This document shows positions 53,966-64,000 of a DNA stretch of 64,000 nt, one piece after another (position 1 is the first letter of the stretch; each line of letters starts with the position of its first letter). The position numbers and the translations under genes are program-made. This DNA comes from Pyropia haitanensis (Eukaryota; Rhodophyta; Bangiophyceae; Bangiales; Bangiaceae): positions 4,757,409-4,821,408 of the forward strand of contig SDUX01000007.1 of NCBI GenBank assembly GCA_008729055.1. Reading direction: 5' to 3'. The notes below the pieces were generated by a model, which saw only the letters and a list, made by a program, of their open reading frames with translations, had not been told where the DNA came from and did no database searches.

Positions 53966-55160
53966 TCACCCCCGCGCCGCGCGGACGCAGCCGCCGCACG
54001 CGCGCCCGCCGCGCGGGGCGGCCCACCCCCCACACGCGGCGCACCCCCCCCCCCCCCCCCGGACGCCCATCTTGGCGGCGGTGCGCACCACATTCGCCAC
54101 GCCCGCGCCGTCGGGGAGGGCGGCGACAAAGCGGGCGACCACCGCCGCCAGCGGCGCGTCCTCCGGCAGCCCCGCAACGCCGCCGCCGCCGACGCCGCCG
54201 CCGCCGCCGCCAACGCCGACGCCGCCAACGCGGACGGCAGCACCCCCCCCCCCCCGCTCCCCCCCCCACGCCCGCGGCCGCCGCCCGGCAGCGCGTCGAC
54301 GCCGCAGCCGTCGAGGAGCCCCTCGGCGGCCACGTACGCCGCCACCGCGCGGCCGCTGAGCGTTGACAGCGGCGCGGCAATGACCAGCGGCGCGCCCGCC
54401 CAGCCGGCCACGCCCGACCAGCCGTCGCGCACGCCCGCGCCGCGGCCGGTCACGACGGCGGTCAGCACTTCGGCCGCCGCCCGGCTGGCGGTGACGCCCA
54501 CCAGCAGCCGCCGCGCGCCAGCCGCGACGGCGGCGGACGCGAGCGTCGGCTTGAGGGCCCCCCCGCCCGCCGTGGCGGGGTGCGGGAGGGGGGGGCGCGC
54601 CGCAACGTCGTGGCCGTTGGCCACGGCCACACTGGCCGCCGCCGCCAATGCCGCCGCCGCTGATGCCGCCGACGCCGCCGCCGCCGTCGCCGCCGGTGCC
54701 GCCGTCGCTGGCGGCACCACCACCACCAGCGGGAGCCCCACCGCGGCGGCCGCGGCCTCGGCGCCCGCCCGCGCCGCCGGCCCCGAGGCAACGTGCAGCA
54801 GCAGGGGCGGCGCAAACGGGCGGCCGGGGGGGTGCTTGCGCCGCGCCGCCGCGGCGGCGGCCAGCCGCACCAGCGCCGTCGACGCGATGCCGCCCGACAC
54901 GCCAATGGCCGTGTCGGGCGGTGGTGGCGGCGGGGGTGGCGGGGGGGGCGCCCCCGCGGATGCACGCGAAGGAGCGACGGCGCCGCGGGACGGTGGGGGG
55001 GGGGGGGGGGGGGGGCGGCCGGCAGCGGCGCCTTGGCCACCCCGACCCGGAACGCCCGCTCCACCGCCGCCGAGTGGCACGCGGTGCAGCGGGGGTGCGT
55101 GGGGGGCGCCGCCACCGTTGCCGAGGCGGTGCGACAGGAGATGCATAGGGGGCGAGGCAT
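53966..55160 (-). CDS. CTU2: Cytosolic thiouridylase subunit 2
   Basis: Partner of CTU1 in 2-thiolation of wobble uridine-34 of Lys, Glu and Gln tRNAs, with sulphur from URM1. Seen in order: N-terminal zinc knuckles CISC and RCTACHSAAVERAFRVGVAK; PP-loop AIGVSGGIASTALVRL (the CTU2 variant of SGG...S); PPLLLHVASGP; the CTU2-specific RLLVGVTASRAAAEVLTAVV, with TGRGAGV following; APLVIAAPLSTLSGRAVAAY; a C-terminal helix VVARFVAALPDGAGVANVV; and a closing CAACGG...CGGC zinc pair. Start at 55160 (MPRPLCISC). The frame changes at a G21 run (54995-55015) and at C-runs 54243-54267, which fall in Gly/Pro linkers, so run-length errors are likely and the gene is probably intact. Confidence 0.78.
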
Positions 55161-56385
55161 GGTGGATAGAAAGGGGGGGGGTCCGGGGGGGGGGGGGGGG
55201 GAAGGGGGGGATGGGGCGCAGCCGACCTCGATGCGGAAGACGGCAGGCGAGGGGACAGTGTGCGAGGCCGAAGGAAGCATCCCACCACGACAGTTCGCAC
55301 CGAAAACTCCGTGCCTACGGGCTGGACAAAGGTCTGGACACCCTCATTTTCGCTCATTTTGTGGGCGATGATTGTCGACGCGGCCGCCGCGTCGGCTGCG
55401 CCGGCGCGCGCTCGCCCCCACCCGCACCGGCGCACGCCTGGTGCTTACCGCGGCCGTCGCGGCCGGCAGCGACGGCGGCGACGGCGGCGGCAGTGCGCCA
55501 CGCCTACCACAATGGGTTCTGCGACAAAAAGTGGGGATTCGCCGCCTGTCGGCGGCGTGAGGGCCTCCCCGGCGCTCCACCCACGCCGCCGCGGGGGGCG
55601 GCGGCGCGGCCGCGGCCCGCGGACGCGGCGCACGGCGCACGGCGGTGGGGGGGGGGAACACCCGCCGGGGGCGACCACGCCGCCGGGACGGCCGCGTCTC
55701 GCCGCCGAGCGCGGCGCGCCGCGCCGCGCCGCCCGCGTCGGGCCCTCGCCGCGCCGCACCGCCGCCCGCCGCCGCGACCGCGCGCCGCGGTCGGCCGTGC
55801 GCGGCTGCCGGGGGGTGGGGTGGCGGAGGGCAGCCGCTGCCGTGGCCCGGCCGAGGAGCCACGACCGCCCGTGGGGGTAGGGGCGGGGGAGGCTGCGGTG
55901 GCATGGCGTCCTGCCGCTGGCGCTGTCGCGGGGCCGCCGCCGTGCCGCCCGCGGTGTCCCTCGTCACCTCTGCGCCCTGCCATGGCCGTCGCCGCTGTGC
56001 ACACCGTGGCCCAGTCGCCTGGCGGGACGGCCGCCCCACGTACTGGCAGGAAGCAAACAACACCCACACCTCTGCAGGCGGCGGTGCTCCCTCTACCTGT
56101 GAGCACAATACACGTGGGCCAGCCATCGGGGCGGGAGACCTCGCCCCGTCGTGCCGGCCGTCACGCATTCTGCCCGCGCAGCCCAGCACAGTACCCGCCC
56201 AGTATGTAAAAAGAACAAGACCTTTTGGCAACAAAGCAAGCCCTCTTGCTCTGGCTACTACTGCACAAGACGCGTGAAGTCGGAAAGTAGAACCACGCAT
56301 GAAAAAGCACACGCAACCACGCGCACGCCCCCTCTACGCTAGGGCAGTGCTGCTCACTGCCGCTCGTAGGAGCACAGCCCCATGA
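55161..56385. other. Intergenic between CTU2 and the antiporter gene
   Basis: 55161-55380 is the CTU2 promoter side and includes a balanced stretch (55240-55380). 55380-55900 is GC-rich and open in several frames without a domain. 56050-56380 is AT-richer and is the probable 3' region of the antiporter gene. No gene supported. Confidence 0.4.
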
Positions 56386-59278
56386 TCACATGTCCATCCC
56401 CATCATAAAGTCGCGGGGGTGCGCCGCCTGCCGCACGTTGCGGCCGTCCACCTCGGAGGCCCGCCGCTCGTACGTGTTCACTGCGAAGCGGCTAAAGCCT
56501 TGGTGCGGGTTCTTCAGCACCGCCTCGGCCGCCGACACGGCCGCCGAGTAGGCCAGCGCCTCCATGATCTTCTTGTCCGCCTCGTTGCGCGCCTGGTGCG
56601 GGTCCACCCCAAAGCTGTTGGCCACCCGCTGCGCCACAGACGACCGGCGGCTGCGGTCAATGGATGACACCTGGGCGTTGCTCTGACGCCGGCCAGCCAA
56701 CGATTGGCGGTCCTGCACGCCCATCTCCACCGACGACCGGAAGCCGTCGGTGACTGTGGAGCCCCGCCGGCCGCCCGCGTTGGAACCGCGGCGCATGGCG
56801 TACTCGGCAAAGCTGGGCCGGCCGAGCGGCTCCCCGGGCCGCGCGCCAGCCACCGACTCCTTGCGGTCGCCCATCTGCTGCGTAATCTGCTGGAAGGCAC
56901 GCTCGTCCAGGGCCTCCGCGTCGAGCTCGCCCAGGTCGTCCTCGGTAACAAGGCCGGGCAGCCAGCGCACAAACGAGAGGTAGATCCCAGTGCCGTCGTC
57001 CTCGACAGCCGCGCCGCCATCGGCGCCACCATCGTCGTCATCGTTCTCGCCGTCACCGCCCTTGCGCTTGACCGACTCGTGCGCGAGCTTCGCCTGCGCC
57101 GCGTCCCCAGCGTTGGGACCGGGTGACACGGCGTTGCTCATGCGCGCCGTCGCGCGCTCAAAGATCGTCGCCCGGCGGCCCGTCTGTGCACGAGAGGACG
57201 AGGCTGCCACAGCGTAAAAGGCCTCGTACAGCTCGTCGATGCGGTCCGACACGGCCTGGAGAGCCTCCTCGGAACCAGGCATATCTTCGGAAGCCTCGAT
57301 TGGTGCCCGCAGCGTTGCGTCCTTGAACTGTGTAGCGCCAACAGGGGATACCGCAGTGAAAGCAGACAAAAAGAACGAATCGTCAGCAAGCTGCTCAGGA
57401 CATCACCGCGCGAAGAGCAGTGCAATGCGGCGACAACCAGCGTGCACGCACTCTAGGTCCTGAACCCGAGCACCTCAACGGAAACCACAAACCCGCGCCA
57501 GCGATGCGTCGCAACGTCCGCGACGCTCCACAAAATGTGGGAACAACAGGTATAAAGGCCAAACGTACGTAAAACACATCATCAGCATCCTTGCCGGCAG
57601 TGGTGATGCGGACGTCAATAACCTCCAAGTTGCGCGCGGTCGCCTCGTGCAGGATGCCCTGGACCAGGCCCCAGCTGTTCTTGCACCGCAAGTGCATCTG
57701 GTAGTAGATGTTGTGCGCCTTGTTCAGCGCACTCGTCGCGTCCTCTGCTTCATCAATGTTGGCCAGGCCCTGGCGGTTCGCAAAGTTGATCGAAGCCGAC
57801 AGCCCAAACGGTGCGGCAACGGCTGCAAGCAGGACGGGAAGCACCAGCGAGGCATACTGAGCCTCGGTCAACAGTCCCAGCGTCTTGGCCTCCAGCGCAA
57901 GAATAAAGGCAAACTCCCCACGAGCGCACTAGTGACGTGGGGACAAACACAAGCGCGTGGAGGCACACGACGCGCGGAGCGAGCAGGCAGAGCACATGTC
58001 AGTACCCAATGGACCCCACCAAAAGAATAGCAACAATCGGACCAACCACAACCGCAACACACTTGGTATACTCAGAAGGTGGCAACAGGGACAAGATGAA
58101 CAAATCGAACGTACCATAGCAATACCAACAATCAGGAAGTTCGGTAGAACCAGCGGGGTTGCGTACAGACCGACGGGCAGCTTGGCAATGACGCAGAGAG
58201 AGAAGACGGCTGCCTTGCCAAGGATAGGGCCAGTCCAAAAGGCCTTGATGGGGATCTCAAAGCCGATGGTCGAAGCAAAGAACACCTTGAGCAGCCACTT
58301 GAGGATGCGCTTGACCTGCCCCTCCCACACATGATGAACCGAGTGAACCGTGCTGAAGCTGAGGCCTGCCATCAATGCACCCAGCAGATAGGATGACCGG
58401 ACCGCGTCAGCAATAGACATGAGCCCAATGGCCAGCAGGAAGATGATCATCAGCAGAACGTTCTCCGTGTGCTGCGGGGGAAGCCGGGGAAGAATTACCT
58501 TGCCCAGCAGCGGGGGAACGACCGCAATCGCAAAGAAGCCGACGATGACCAGCAGCAGCACCGCCGATACAACTGGGATGAGCAGGTCGAGGACCTTGAG
58601 ATCTTCGAGCGCCCGCAGCTCGGAGAGCAGCACGACTGCAATGACGTCGTCAATCGCAGCGGCAGCGACAATAACCTGCCCCGACGGCGTGTTGAGACAC
58701 CCACCGCTCTTGAGCACACCGAGCACAATGGCTAGCGACGTTGGCTGCAGCACGCAACCAGCAGCGAGCGCAGCGCGCCACGAGAAGCCAAACGCCATGC
58801 CAAAGCCAAAGCCCAGGCCGAGGGGTAAAGCCGTACCCGTCATGGCAACTGCTAGACCTCGAGGTCCCACCTGCGAAAGCAACGACACGTCAATGTCGAG
58901 GCCAGCTTCAACCATCAGCAACGCCAGAGCCATGTCACCCACCAGCGCAATTCCCCGATGCTCGGGCGCGTAGTTGGCAAGCTGCGGGCCAAGCAGGCAC
59001 CCAGCAATGATCTCGCCGACCAGCGCGGGGCCACCAGTCGCCTTCACCAGCCGCCCAGCCGTCCACACTGCCAGCAAGAAGAGGAACAGCGGTAGAAGGT
59101 CCCCAAAGTAGGTGATCGGCTCCATTTCATGCTCCTCTCCGCCTTCATGCTGGTTTTGGCCGCCTCCATGCTCGCCTGGCGGTGGTTCGACTTCGGGTTC
59201 CTGCCGCACAACCGTCTGGAGTGCGGCATCCCCCATCTCCTCGCGCACAATGTCCCATGCCGTCGCGAGGAAGCTCAT
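56386..59278 (-). CDS. CPA2-family monovalent cation/proton antiporter (Kef/GerN-like), three exons
   Basis: Membrane exchanger of K+ or Na+ for H+. Exons 59278-58115, 57928-57569 and 57327-56386, all junctions in phase 0. Donors are GTACGT twice; acceptors CACTAG and ACACAG. 821 residues. An acidic His/Glu-rich N-terminus (~55 residues) precedes about 12 membrane helices. Signature spots are GPALVGEIIAGCLLGPQLA, MVEAGLDIDVS, AAAIDDVIAVVLLSEL (the ion-binding Asp pair) and VGIAM|CARGEFAFILALEAK across the first intron. A ~300-residue cytosolic tail carries several RRxS sites (RRGS twice, RRQS, RRSS), so kinase control is plausible. Third positions are less GC-biased than in neighbouring genes. 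Exact ion and membrane are not known. Confidence 0.9.
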
Positions 59279-61138
59279 GGTGGCGACACCGCCGGGACAC
59301 CGCCCTCAACCGATGGACAAGGTACGGCGTGGGGAGCGTGACCACCGCCGGGAGGGACGGCAGCACCGATCGATGCTCGGCGGGGACGACCGCCGGCGGG
59401 AACGGCGTGAGCGGGCGGCGCCTATAAACTAGGCGGCCGCCGCGTCGGGGCGAGGAAAGAAGGGGTACGGAGAAAGTACGCGAGCGGACGGGGTGCACCG
59501 CAAGCGGTACCGCCGTCACGGAAAACCGGCCCGGTAGGCCGGTACGTGCCGACAAAGAGGCGCACGACGGAGCGCGCGTGAGGGTGCTCTACGTTGCGCT
59601 ACCCCTTTATGCGCCGCCGCCGCCGCGACGGAGAAAGAGGACGAGCCTCTGCAAGCGAGCGGGCGCACGCCCGCGGCGTCCTTGGGAGGCTGCACCCCTC
59701 CGCTTGTCTGGCTGGCGGGAGGCGTGGTCGGGGCGGCGCCGGCGGTCGGCCACCCCCCACCCAGCACAGGGGCACGCGCGCACCCCCACACGCCCGCTCG
59801 AGGCGCCGCCCGTCGCCAACGGCGGCAACGACAGCACCTACGTTGCGCCAGCCCTGCGGTGATGCTGCATGCGGGGGGCGCCTACCAGATCGGCGAGTGC
59901 CGTTGTCCACGTTCTCGCGAGGAAGGGGCCGGCTTCCGACAGCCCCACACAGGCCCCTCCCGCCCGCATCACTCTGGATTCGACTGGGAAGGGACGACGG
60001 GAGGGGCGCGTTGCTAGCTACGCCGCGCGGAAAGTGGGTCCGCGGCCCGCCCGCCCGCAGCGCGACCACCCGCAGTCCGCGTCCGGAGCCCAGCGACCGT
60101 GGCAGTCCAGGGCGCCGACGTGGGCGCGGGACGCGAGCGACGCGGGCGGCAGCCCCCCCCCACACGCCCCCCCGGGCCCCAAAGCACGCCCTGTCACCGC
60201 CGTTGTCGCCGCCCCTCCCGCGCGGGGCGCCGCCTTTCGGCCACAGCCGCCAGCCGACGGCGCGCGTGGCCGCATTGGCTGTCGCGGACCCGTGCACGAC
60301 GGGTACGTTGCACGCCTCCTGAGCACCTTGGTGCCACCCGCGCAAGGCTTTTTGTGTACGTAGGCCCGCCGGCTGGGCGGCGGCCGACTCGGCACGCCCC
60401 ACGAGACTGCTGAGCTGGGGACCGCGCAAGCGGCGGCGCTGCATCAGCAGTTTGGGGTCAGTGACAGCGCGCCCAAGCTCGACAGCATGACCGAGCCGCG
60501 GAAGCCACGACCAGGGAGGGAGCGGAACGGCGGCGGCGGGCGACCCAGACGAGCCGGCGGCGGTGGGTTGCCACTTGGGAAAATCGTGACACGTGCGGGT
60601 CGCCGCCAGCCACGACTCCCCACCGCCGTCCGCCGTGGAACCCCTCAGCGGCCAATCGCGAGCCGCTCAGGAACGTCGGGCTGAGCCGCCCTCCGTGTGT
60701 TCTCGCGCCTCAGGGCAGGCCCCCCCATTCCTTGGCACGAATAGGTGGGTGGACGGGGATGAGCCCCGGGCGGGGGGGTGACAAGCAAACACGGGTACGA
60801 CACGGTGGCATTCAGGGAGTACGTTTGAGCGGCTCACCCAAACGCTTTTGTCGTGCGCCCTGCAAGGCTGCATCCCAGACCCAACCCTCGGGCCATTGAT
60901 CTGCAACTAATTCATATCGTTGAATACTTACATATTTCTGCGCTCTACAAGAAATTGGACGCATCGGTGGCGTGCCCCGTTCCTGCGACTCTTGTGTCCG
61001 CTCTTGGTACAAACGGAAGCGCTACGAGCAGGACCGTCTGGGAACGTAAGCGCCACGAGCAGGACCGTCTGGGAACGTACAAGCGCGCTGGCGCCAGACC
61101 ACATCGTCTGTATCTCCGCATTGTACAAAAAAGAGCCC
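59279..61138. other. Long intergenic region
   Basis: Promoter side of the antiporter (59279-59600, balanced), GC-rich sequence with a short C-run near 60156-60172, then an AT-richer end (60880-61140) with a two-copy 31-bp repeat. No coding or RNA gene recognised. Confidence 0.45.
61018..61079. repeat. Two-copy 31-bp direct repeat
   Basis: Units at 61018-61048 and 61049-61079 differ by one base (GCGCTACG versus GCGCCACG) and share GAGCAGGACCGTCTGGGAAC. It lies just downstream of the monooxygenase stop. Confidence 0.85.
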
Positions 61139-62773
61139 TCACTTGACGCCACGAAGCGGTCCCGGGTACGGCTCGTGTGGATGTTCCGACCCCTGACCGC
61201 GCCCTTCTCCCCCTACACAGCCCCTACCCCCCCCCCCCCCGACCAGCAGGCGAGGCACCGCCCACGCCGCCACCGCGACCGCCGTCGCGACGCCCACCCC
61301 CCCCACCACCCCATTCACCGCCGCCTCCTGCGCCAGCCACCGCCGCAACACCACCGCGTACGGCACGGCCGGGTCGTTCACGTCGAGCAGCGCCGGCCCG
61401 GGCGTCGACAGCAGCCGCGACGCGGCCGCCACGGCGGCTAGCCGGCCGACCGTGGCGCGCGTCATGACCCGCGCGTTGCCGCCAAAGCCCCGCGCGCTCA
61501 CCACCCCGGCCGCGTCCGCGTTGGGCTTCCACGCGGCGGTGTGGGCGGCCAGGCGGGCGGCGACAACGTCGGGGGGGGGAGGCAACGGGGGGGGTGGGGG
61601 GGGAGCGGCCGCCCCGTCGGCGGCAGGGGCGGTGCTGGCCGCGGCGTCGGCGGCGGCAGCAGCCGCGGCAGCGGGCGGCCCGCCGGCGGGGGGCGGCGGA
61701 AAGAGGGTGGCGCCCAGCGCCGCGACGCCCGCGAGCGCCAGGTTGCACCCCTGCCCCAGCGACGGCCAGCAGCTCGCCGCGCAGTCGCCGACCAGCACCG
61801 CCGACCCGCCGGCCAGGTCGTAGCGGCTGCACACGCCCGTCACGCCGCCGATCGACACGGGCTGCGCGAGGAGGTCCGCCACCACCGCCGGCGGCGGCGG
61901 TACGCCCGGCCCCCACACCTCGGGGAAGCGGTCCATGAACAGCGCCTCGATGGCGGCGGGCGTGACCAGCCGCCGCGACCAGCCGCCGGGGGTCACCCCA
62001 ACCACCGCCCGCACCGACGGCTCGCCGGCGGCGTCCACCCAGGGGGGGGCGAGCAGGAACGCGGCGGGCTGGTGCGCGAAAAAGGTGTACCACGTGCCCG
62101 AGTAGCGGGGGCGGGGGTAGACGGGCGCGGCGGCCGTGGCGGTTGCGACGGTGGGGGCGGTGGGGGGGGGCGGCGGCGGCGGCGGCGTATGCCACCGGGC
62201 GGGGTTGCCCAGCGCGGCGATCTTGTACTCCATCGGGTCGGGGGTGGCGGCGTAGGTGAGGAGCCCCGCCGCGACCGCCGCGTCGCGGACCGACGAGTAG
62301 ACGCCCTCCGCCACGACGAGCAGGTCGTACGGGTAGGTCACGGCCGCGGCGGCGGCGCCGCTGCCGCCGCCGCCGCCATCCGCCGCCTCGGCGGTGACGA
62401 CCCGCGCCGCCCAGTCCACCCCCACCACCCGCCGCCGCCACACCCAGTCAATCCCGCCGGGCCGCCCCGGCGGCGCCGTCGCCGCCGCGTACCGGTGCAG
62501 CGCGCCGACGAGCGCGGCGCGGTCGACCGACACGGTCGGGCCCCCCCCCGGCGGGGGACCCCCGCCGCGGGGCCCCCGCGGGCCGTACCGGCAGCTGCGG
62601 GCCACCGCCACGCCGACCGCCGCGACGGCGGCGGGGAGGCCCGGGAAGTCGGCGAGCGCGGCCAGGCCGCGGCCGTTGAGGACGATGCTGTACGAGCGGC
62701 GGGTGCGGGGGGGGGGGGGGGGGAGGCGTCCCCACCGGCGCCAGCCGCGCCGCCCGTGGCGGCCGCACCGGCA

Positions 62774-62829
<56 letters not shown>

Positions 62830-63323
62830 CGCCGCGCCGCCGCCGCGGTCGTCGACGGGGGGGGGCGGGGGGGGGGAGAGCGCGCCTCCACCACCGTCAC
62901 GGGCGCGTAGCCGCCGCGGGCGAGGTGCAGCGCCGCCAGCGCGCCGGCGGGGCCGGCGCCAATGACCACCGCCGCCGGCCGCCGGGCGGGCGCCGCCGCC
63001 GCGGCGCCGCCGCCGCCCGCCGCCGCCGCGGCCGTCATGCCGATCCGCGGCGCCGCCGCGGCGGCGCCCGCCACCGTCCGCGGCCGGCGCGGGGCGGCGG
63101 CCCGGCCGCCGCGCAAGGGGGCGGCCGCCACGCCACGCCGCCGCCGCGCCCACTGGGGCGCCCGCCGCGGGGGGGCGGCCGGCGGCGGCGGCGGCGGCGC
63201 AACGGGGGTGCCCAGGGGGGAGTGCCAGCCAGTCGGCGGCGGGAGCACCCACAGGGGCGTCGGGGTGGCGGCCCGTGGGGCAGCGCGCCGCCGCCCGCCG
63301 GCCATGGCCGCCGCGGGCGGCAC
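61139..63323 (-). CDS. FAD-dependent monooxygenase resembling kynurenine 3-monooxygenase
   Basis: Class A flavoprotein hydroxylase. N-terminal dinucleotide fold AAVVIGAGPAGALAALHLA, then RSYSIVLNGRGLAALADF, the KMO-like substrate-side segment. Later come VSVDRAALVGALHRY, YDLLVVAEGVYSSVRDAAV (DG-type motif) and AVLVGDCAASCWPSLGQGCN, the GD motif that contacts FAD ribityl (usual GDAAH). The C-terminus has a hydrophobic stretch (VVGGVGVATAVAVAAWAV) like the membrane anchor of KMO. Three frames are needed; the switches fall at G-runs 62857-62876 and 62707-62723, inside poly-Ala/Pro. The start at 63323 gives an Arg/Ala/Pro leader, possibly organellar; 63305 or 63038 are alternatives. Substrate not proven; another aromatic hydroxylase is possible. 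Confidence 0.7.
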
Positions 63324-63717
63324 GCCCGGGGCCTCGACGCCGCCGCCACAGGGCGCCTCGGGGATGTGGGGCAGGCGGCTGGACAGCTGCGCGGGGCGTC
63401 ACCGCAGCGGCGCGCCGTCGCCGCGACGGCCTCGTGCGCGGATCCGCTGGCGATACCGGTGGTGTCTCGAGGTCCGCGCACAAAAACTGTCCAGCGGAGA
63501 GCAGAACAGGAAAGCTACCACAACTCTTGAGCGAATGTTGATCACACATTCGTCCCATGGGACGATGAGGAAAGTCAAGACCGGGCTCGGGTCAACTTTT
63601 TATTGGTCGATGGACACTCTAGGAGGCAGGTTGAATGGCTGAGAGCTCGTCTCCCAGTAGTGATCTTGATCTTGACTGTGACCAACCACACCAGGAAAAT
63701 ATCGGAAAATCGCACAT
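63324..63717. other. Gap between monooxygenase and last gene
   Basis: 394 bp. 63480-63717 is AT-richer and is the likely 3' region of the partial gene at the right edge; the left part is the monooxygenase promoter. No gene seen. Confidence 0.45.
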
Positions 63718-64000
63718 CTAGACTGACCGTTCCACGGCGCCAATGTCCACCCGCCCGCCCGCCGCGCGGCCGTCATTGATGCCCGGCAGCCGCACGCCCG
63801 CGTCAATAACCACCGACCCCGCCGGCGGCGTGTAGCCCGCCTCGAGGAGGAGCCGCGACGGCGCGGCGACGCCGTGCGCCTCTTGGCCCGTCGCGGCGGT
63901 CAGGTCGGCGAGCGTCGCGTGCCGGACGGCGCGCCACTTGAACCAGGGCGCCCCCGCGGCGCCGTCGCCAACGCGGCACGACCACGCGTTGTAGTCCCAC
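63718..64000 (-). CDS. C-terminus of a right-handed parallel beta-helix-type protein, 5' part outside window
   Basis: About 94 codons, open to the right edge and ending at TAG (63720-63718). Reads WDYNAWSCRVGDG, then PWFKWRAVRHATLADLTAAT, SRLLLEAGYTPPAGSVVIDAG and VRLPGINDGRAAGGRVDIGA, closing in VERSV. The order 'x-x-VIDAG...P-x-I-x-D...G-x-xDIGAxE' is the typical last rung of secreted parallel-beta-helix proteins (choice-of-anchor Q type, pectate-lyase-like), many of which act on polysaccharides. Only the end is visible, so enzyme activity cannot be judged. Confidence 0.5.
   Translation of the reverse strand, partial: WDYNAWSCRVGDGAAGAPWFKWRAVRHATLADLTAATGQEAHGVAAPSRLLLEAGYTPPAGSVVIDAGVRLPGINDGRAAGGRVDIGAVERSV

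Noticed and set aside
53804..56209. 801-codon plus-strand frame opposite CTU2
   Set aside because: Antisense to clear CTU2 motifs; the rest is low complexity. The segment AYHNGFCDKKWGFAACRR near 55500 looked protein-like but has no support around it.
1..64000. Intact transposon, retroelement or viral genes
   Set aside because: No transposase, reverse transcriptase, integrase or capsid motif was seen in any frame; the only large repeat is the gene-bearing inverted duplication.

Overview
The window looks like nuclear DNA of a very GC-rich alga, most probably a bangiophyte red alga of the Porphyra/Pyropia type. The evidence is as follows. Spliced genes are present, with introns bounded by GT..AG. 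Proteins are packed with poly-Ala, poly-Gly and poly-Pro. Codon third positions are almost always G or C. Two proteins begin with Met-Ala-Phe-Val followed by an Arg/Ala-rich leader, as expected of red-algal plastid transit peptides. A starch/glycogen-binding module protein is also encoded. The organism name is an inference; the eukaryotic nature is seen directly. Mononucleotide C or G runs of 8-21 bases are everywhere, and in several genes the coding frame jumps exactly at such runs. These are most simply run-length errors in the assembly.

Layout. 1-7127 (minus): the 5' part of a very large ASH/MSP-type (ASPM-SPD2-Hydin-like) beta-sandwich protein. 8174-8466 (minus): an orphan C-terminal piece of a 3'(2'),5'-bisphosphate nucleotidase. 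8567-9316 (minus): a CBM48/AMPK-type glycogen-binding protein. 10193-11875 (minus): an extended short-chain dehydrogenase with a plastid leader. 12178-16131 (minus): DNA ligase IV. 16836-17309 (plus): a stand-alone allophanate hydrolase C-terminal domain. 18134-21048 (plus): an ABCB half-transporter. 22816-23004 (plus): a tiny CxxC protein. 25519-26570 (plus): a Dot5/PrxQ-like peroxiredoxin with a histone-H1-like tail. 29935-30993 and 33186-34274 (plus): two paralogous F-box-like proteins. 35265-35906 (minus): a type II (Prx5-like) peroxiredoxin with a transit peptide. 36722-41085 (minus): an unrecognised helical-repeat protein with many frame jumps. 42077-47052 (minus): a three-exon dipeptidyl peptidase of the DPP8/9 type.

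48327-53602 is a large inverted duplication. Two convergent, nearly identical copies of a secreted RCC1-like Cys/Trp-Gly protein lie in it. Further right, all on the minus strand, are CTU2 (53966-55160), a three-exon CPA2 cation/proton antiporter (56386-59278), an FAD monooxygenase resembling kynurenine 3-monooxygenase (61139-63323), and the 3' end of a parallel-beta-helix-type protein that runs off the window (63718-64000).

These are independent eukaryotic genes, not operons. Loose themes are thiol redox (two peroxiredoxins), DNA repair (LIG4), tRNA wobble thiolation (CTU2) and ion/proton exchange. Gene spacing is 0.2-3 kb. The gaps hold low-complexity GC sequence, microsatellites and a few AT-richer stretches, and no RNA gene or intact transposon was recognised. 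The most interesting features are the RCC1-like inverted repeat with a sharp identity gradient, the H1-like tail on a peroxiredoxin, the orphan allophanate hydrolase domain, the orphan nucleotidase fragment, and a GTACGT-dominated intron donor signal.
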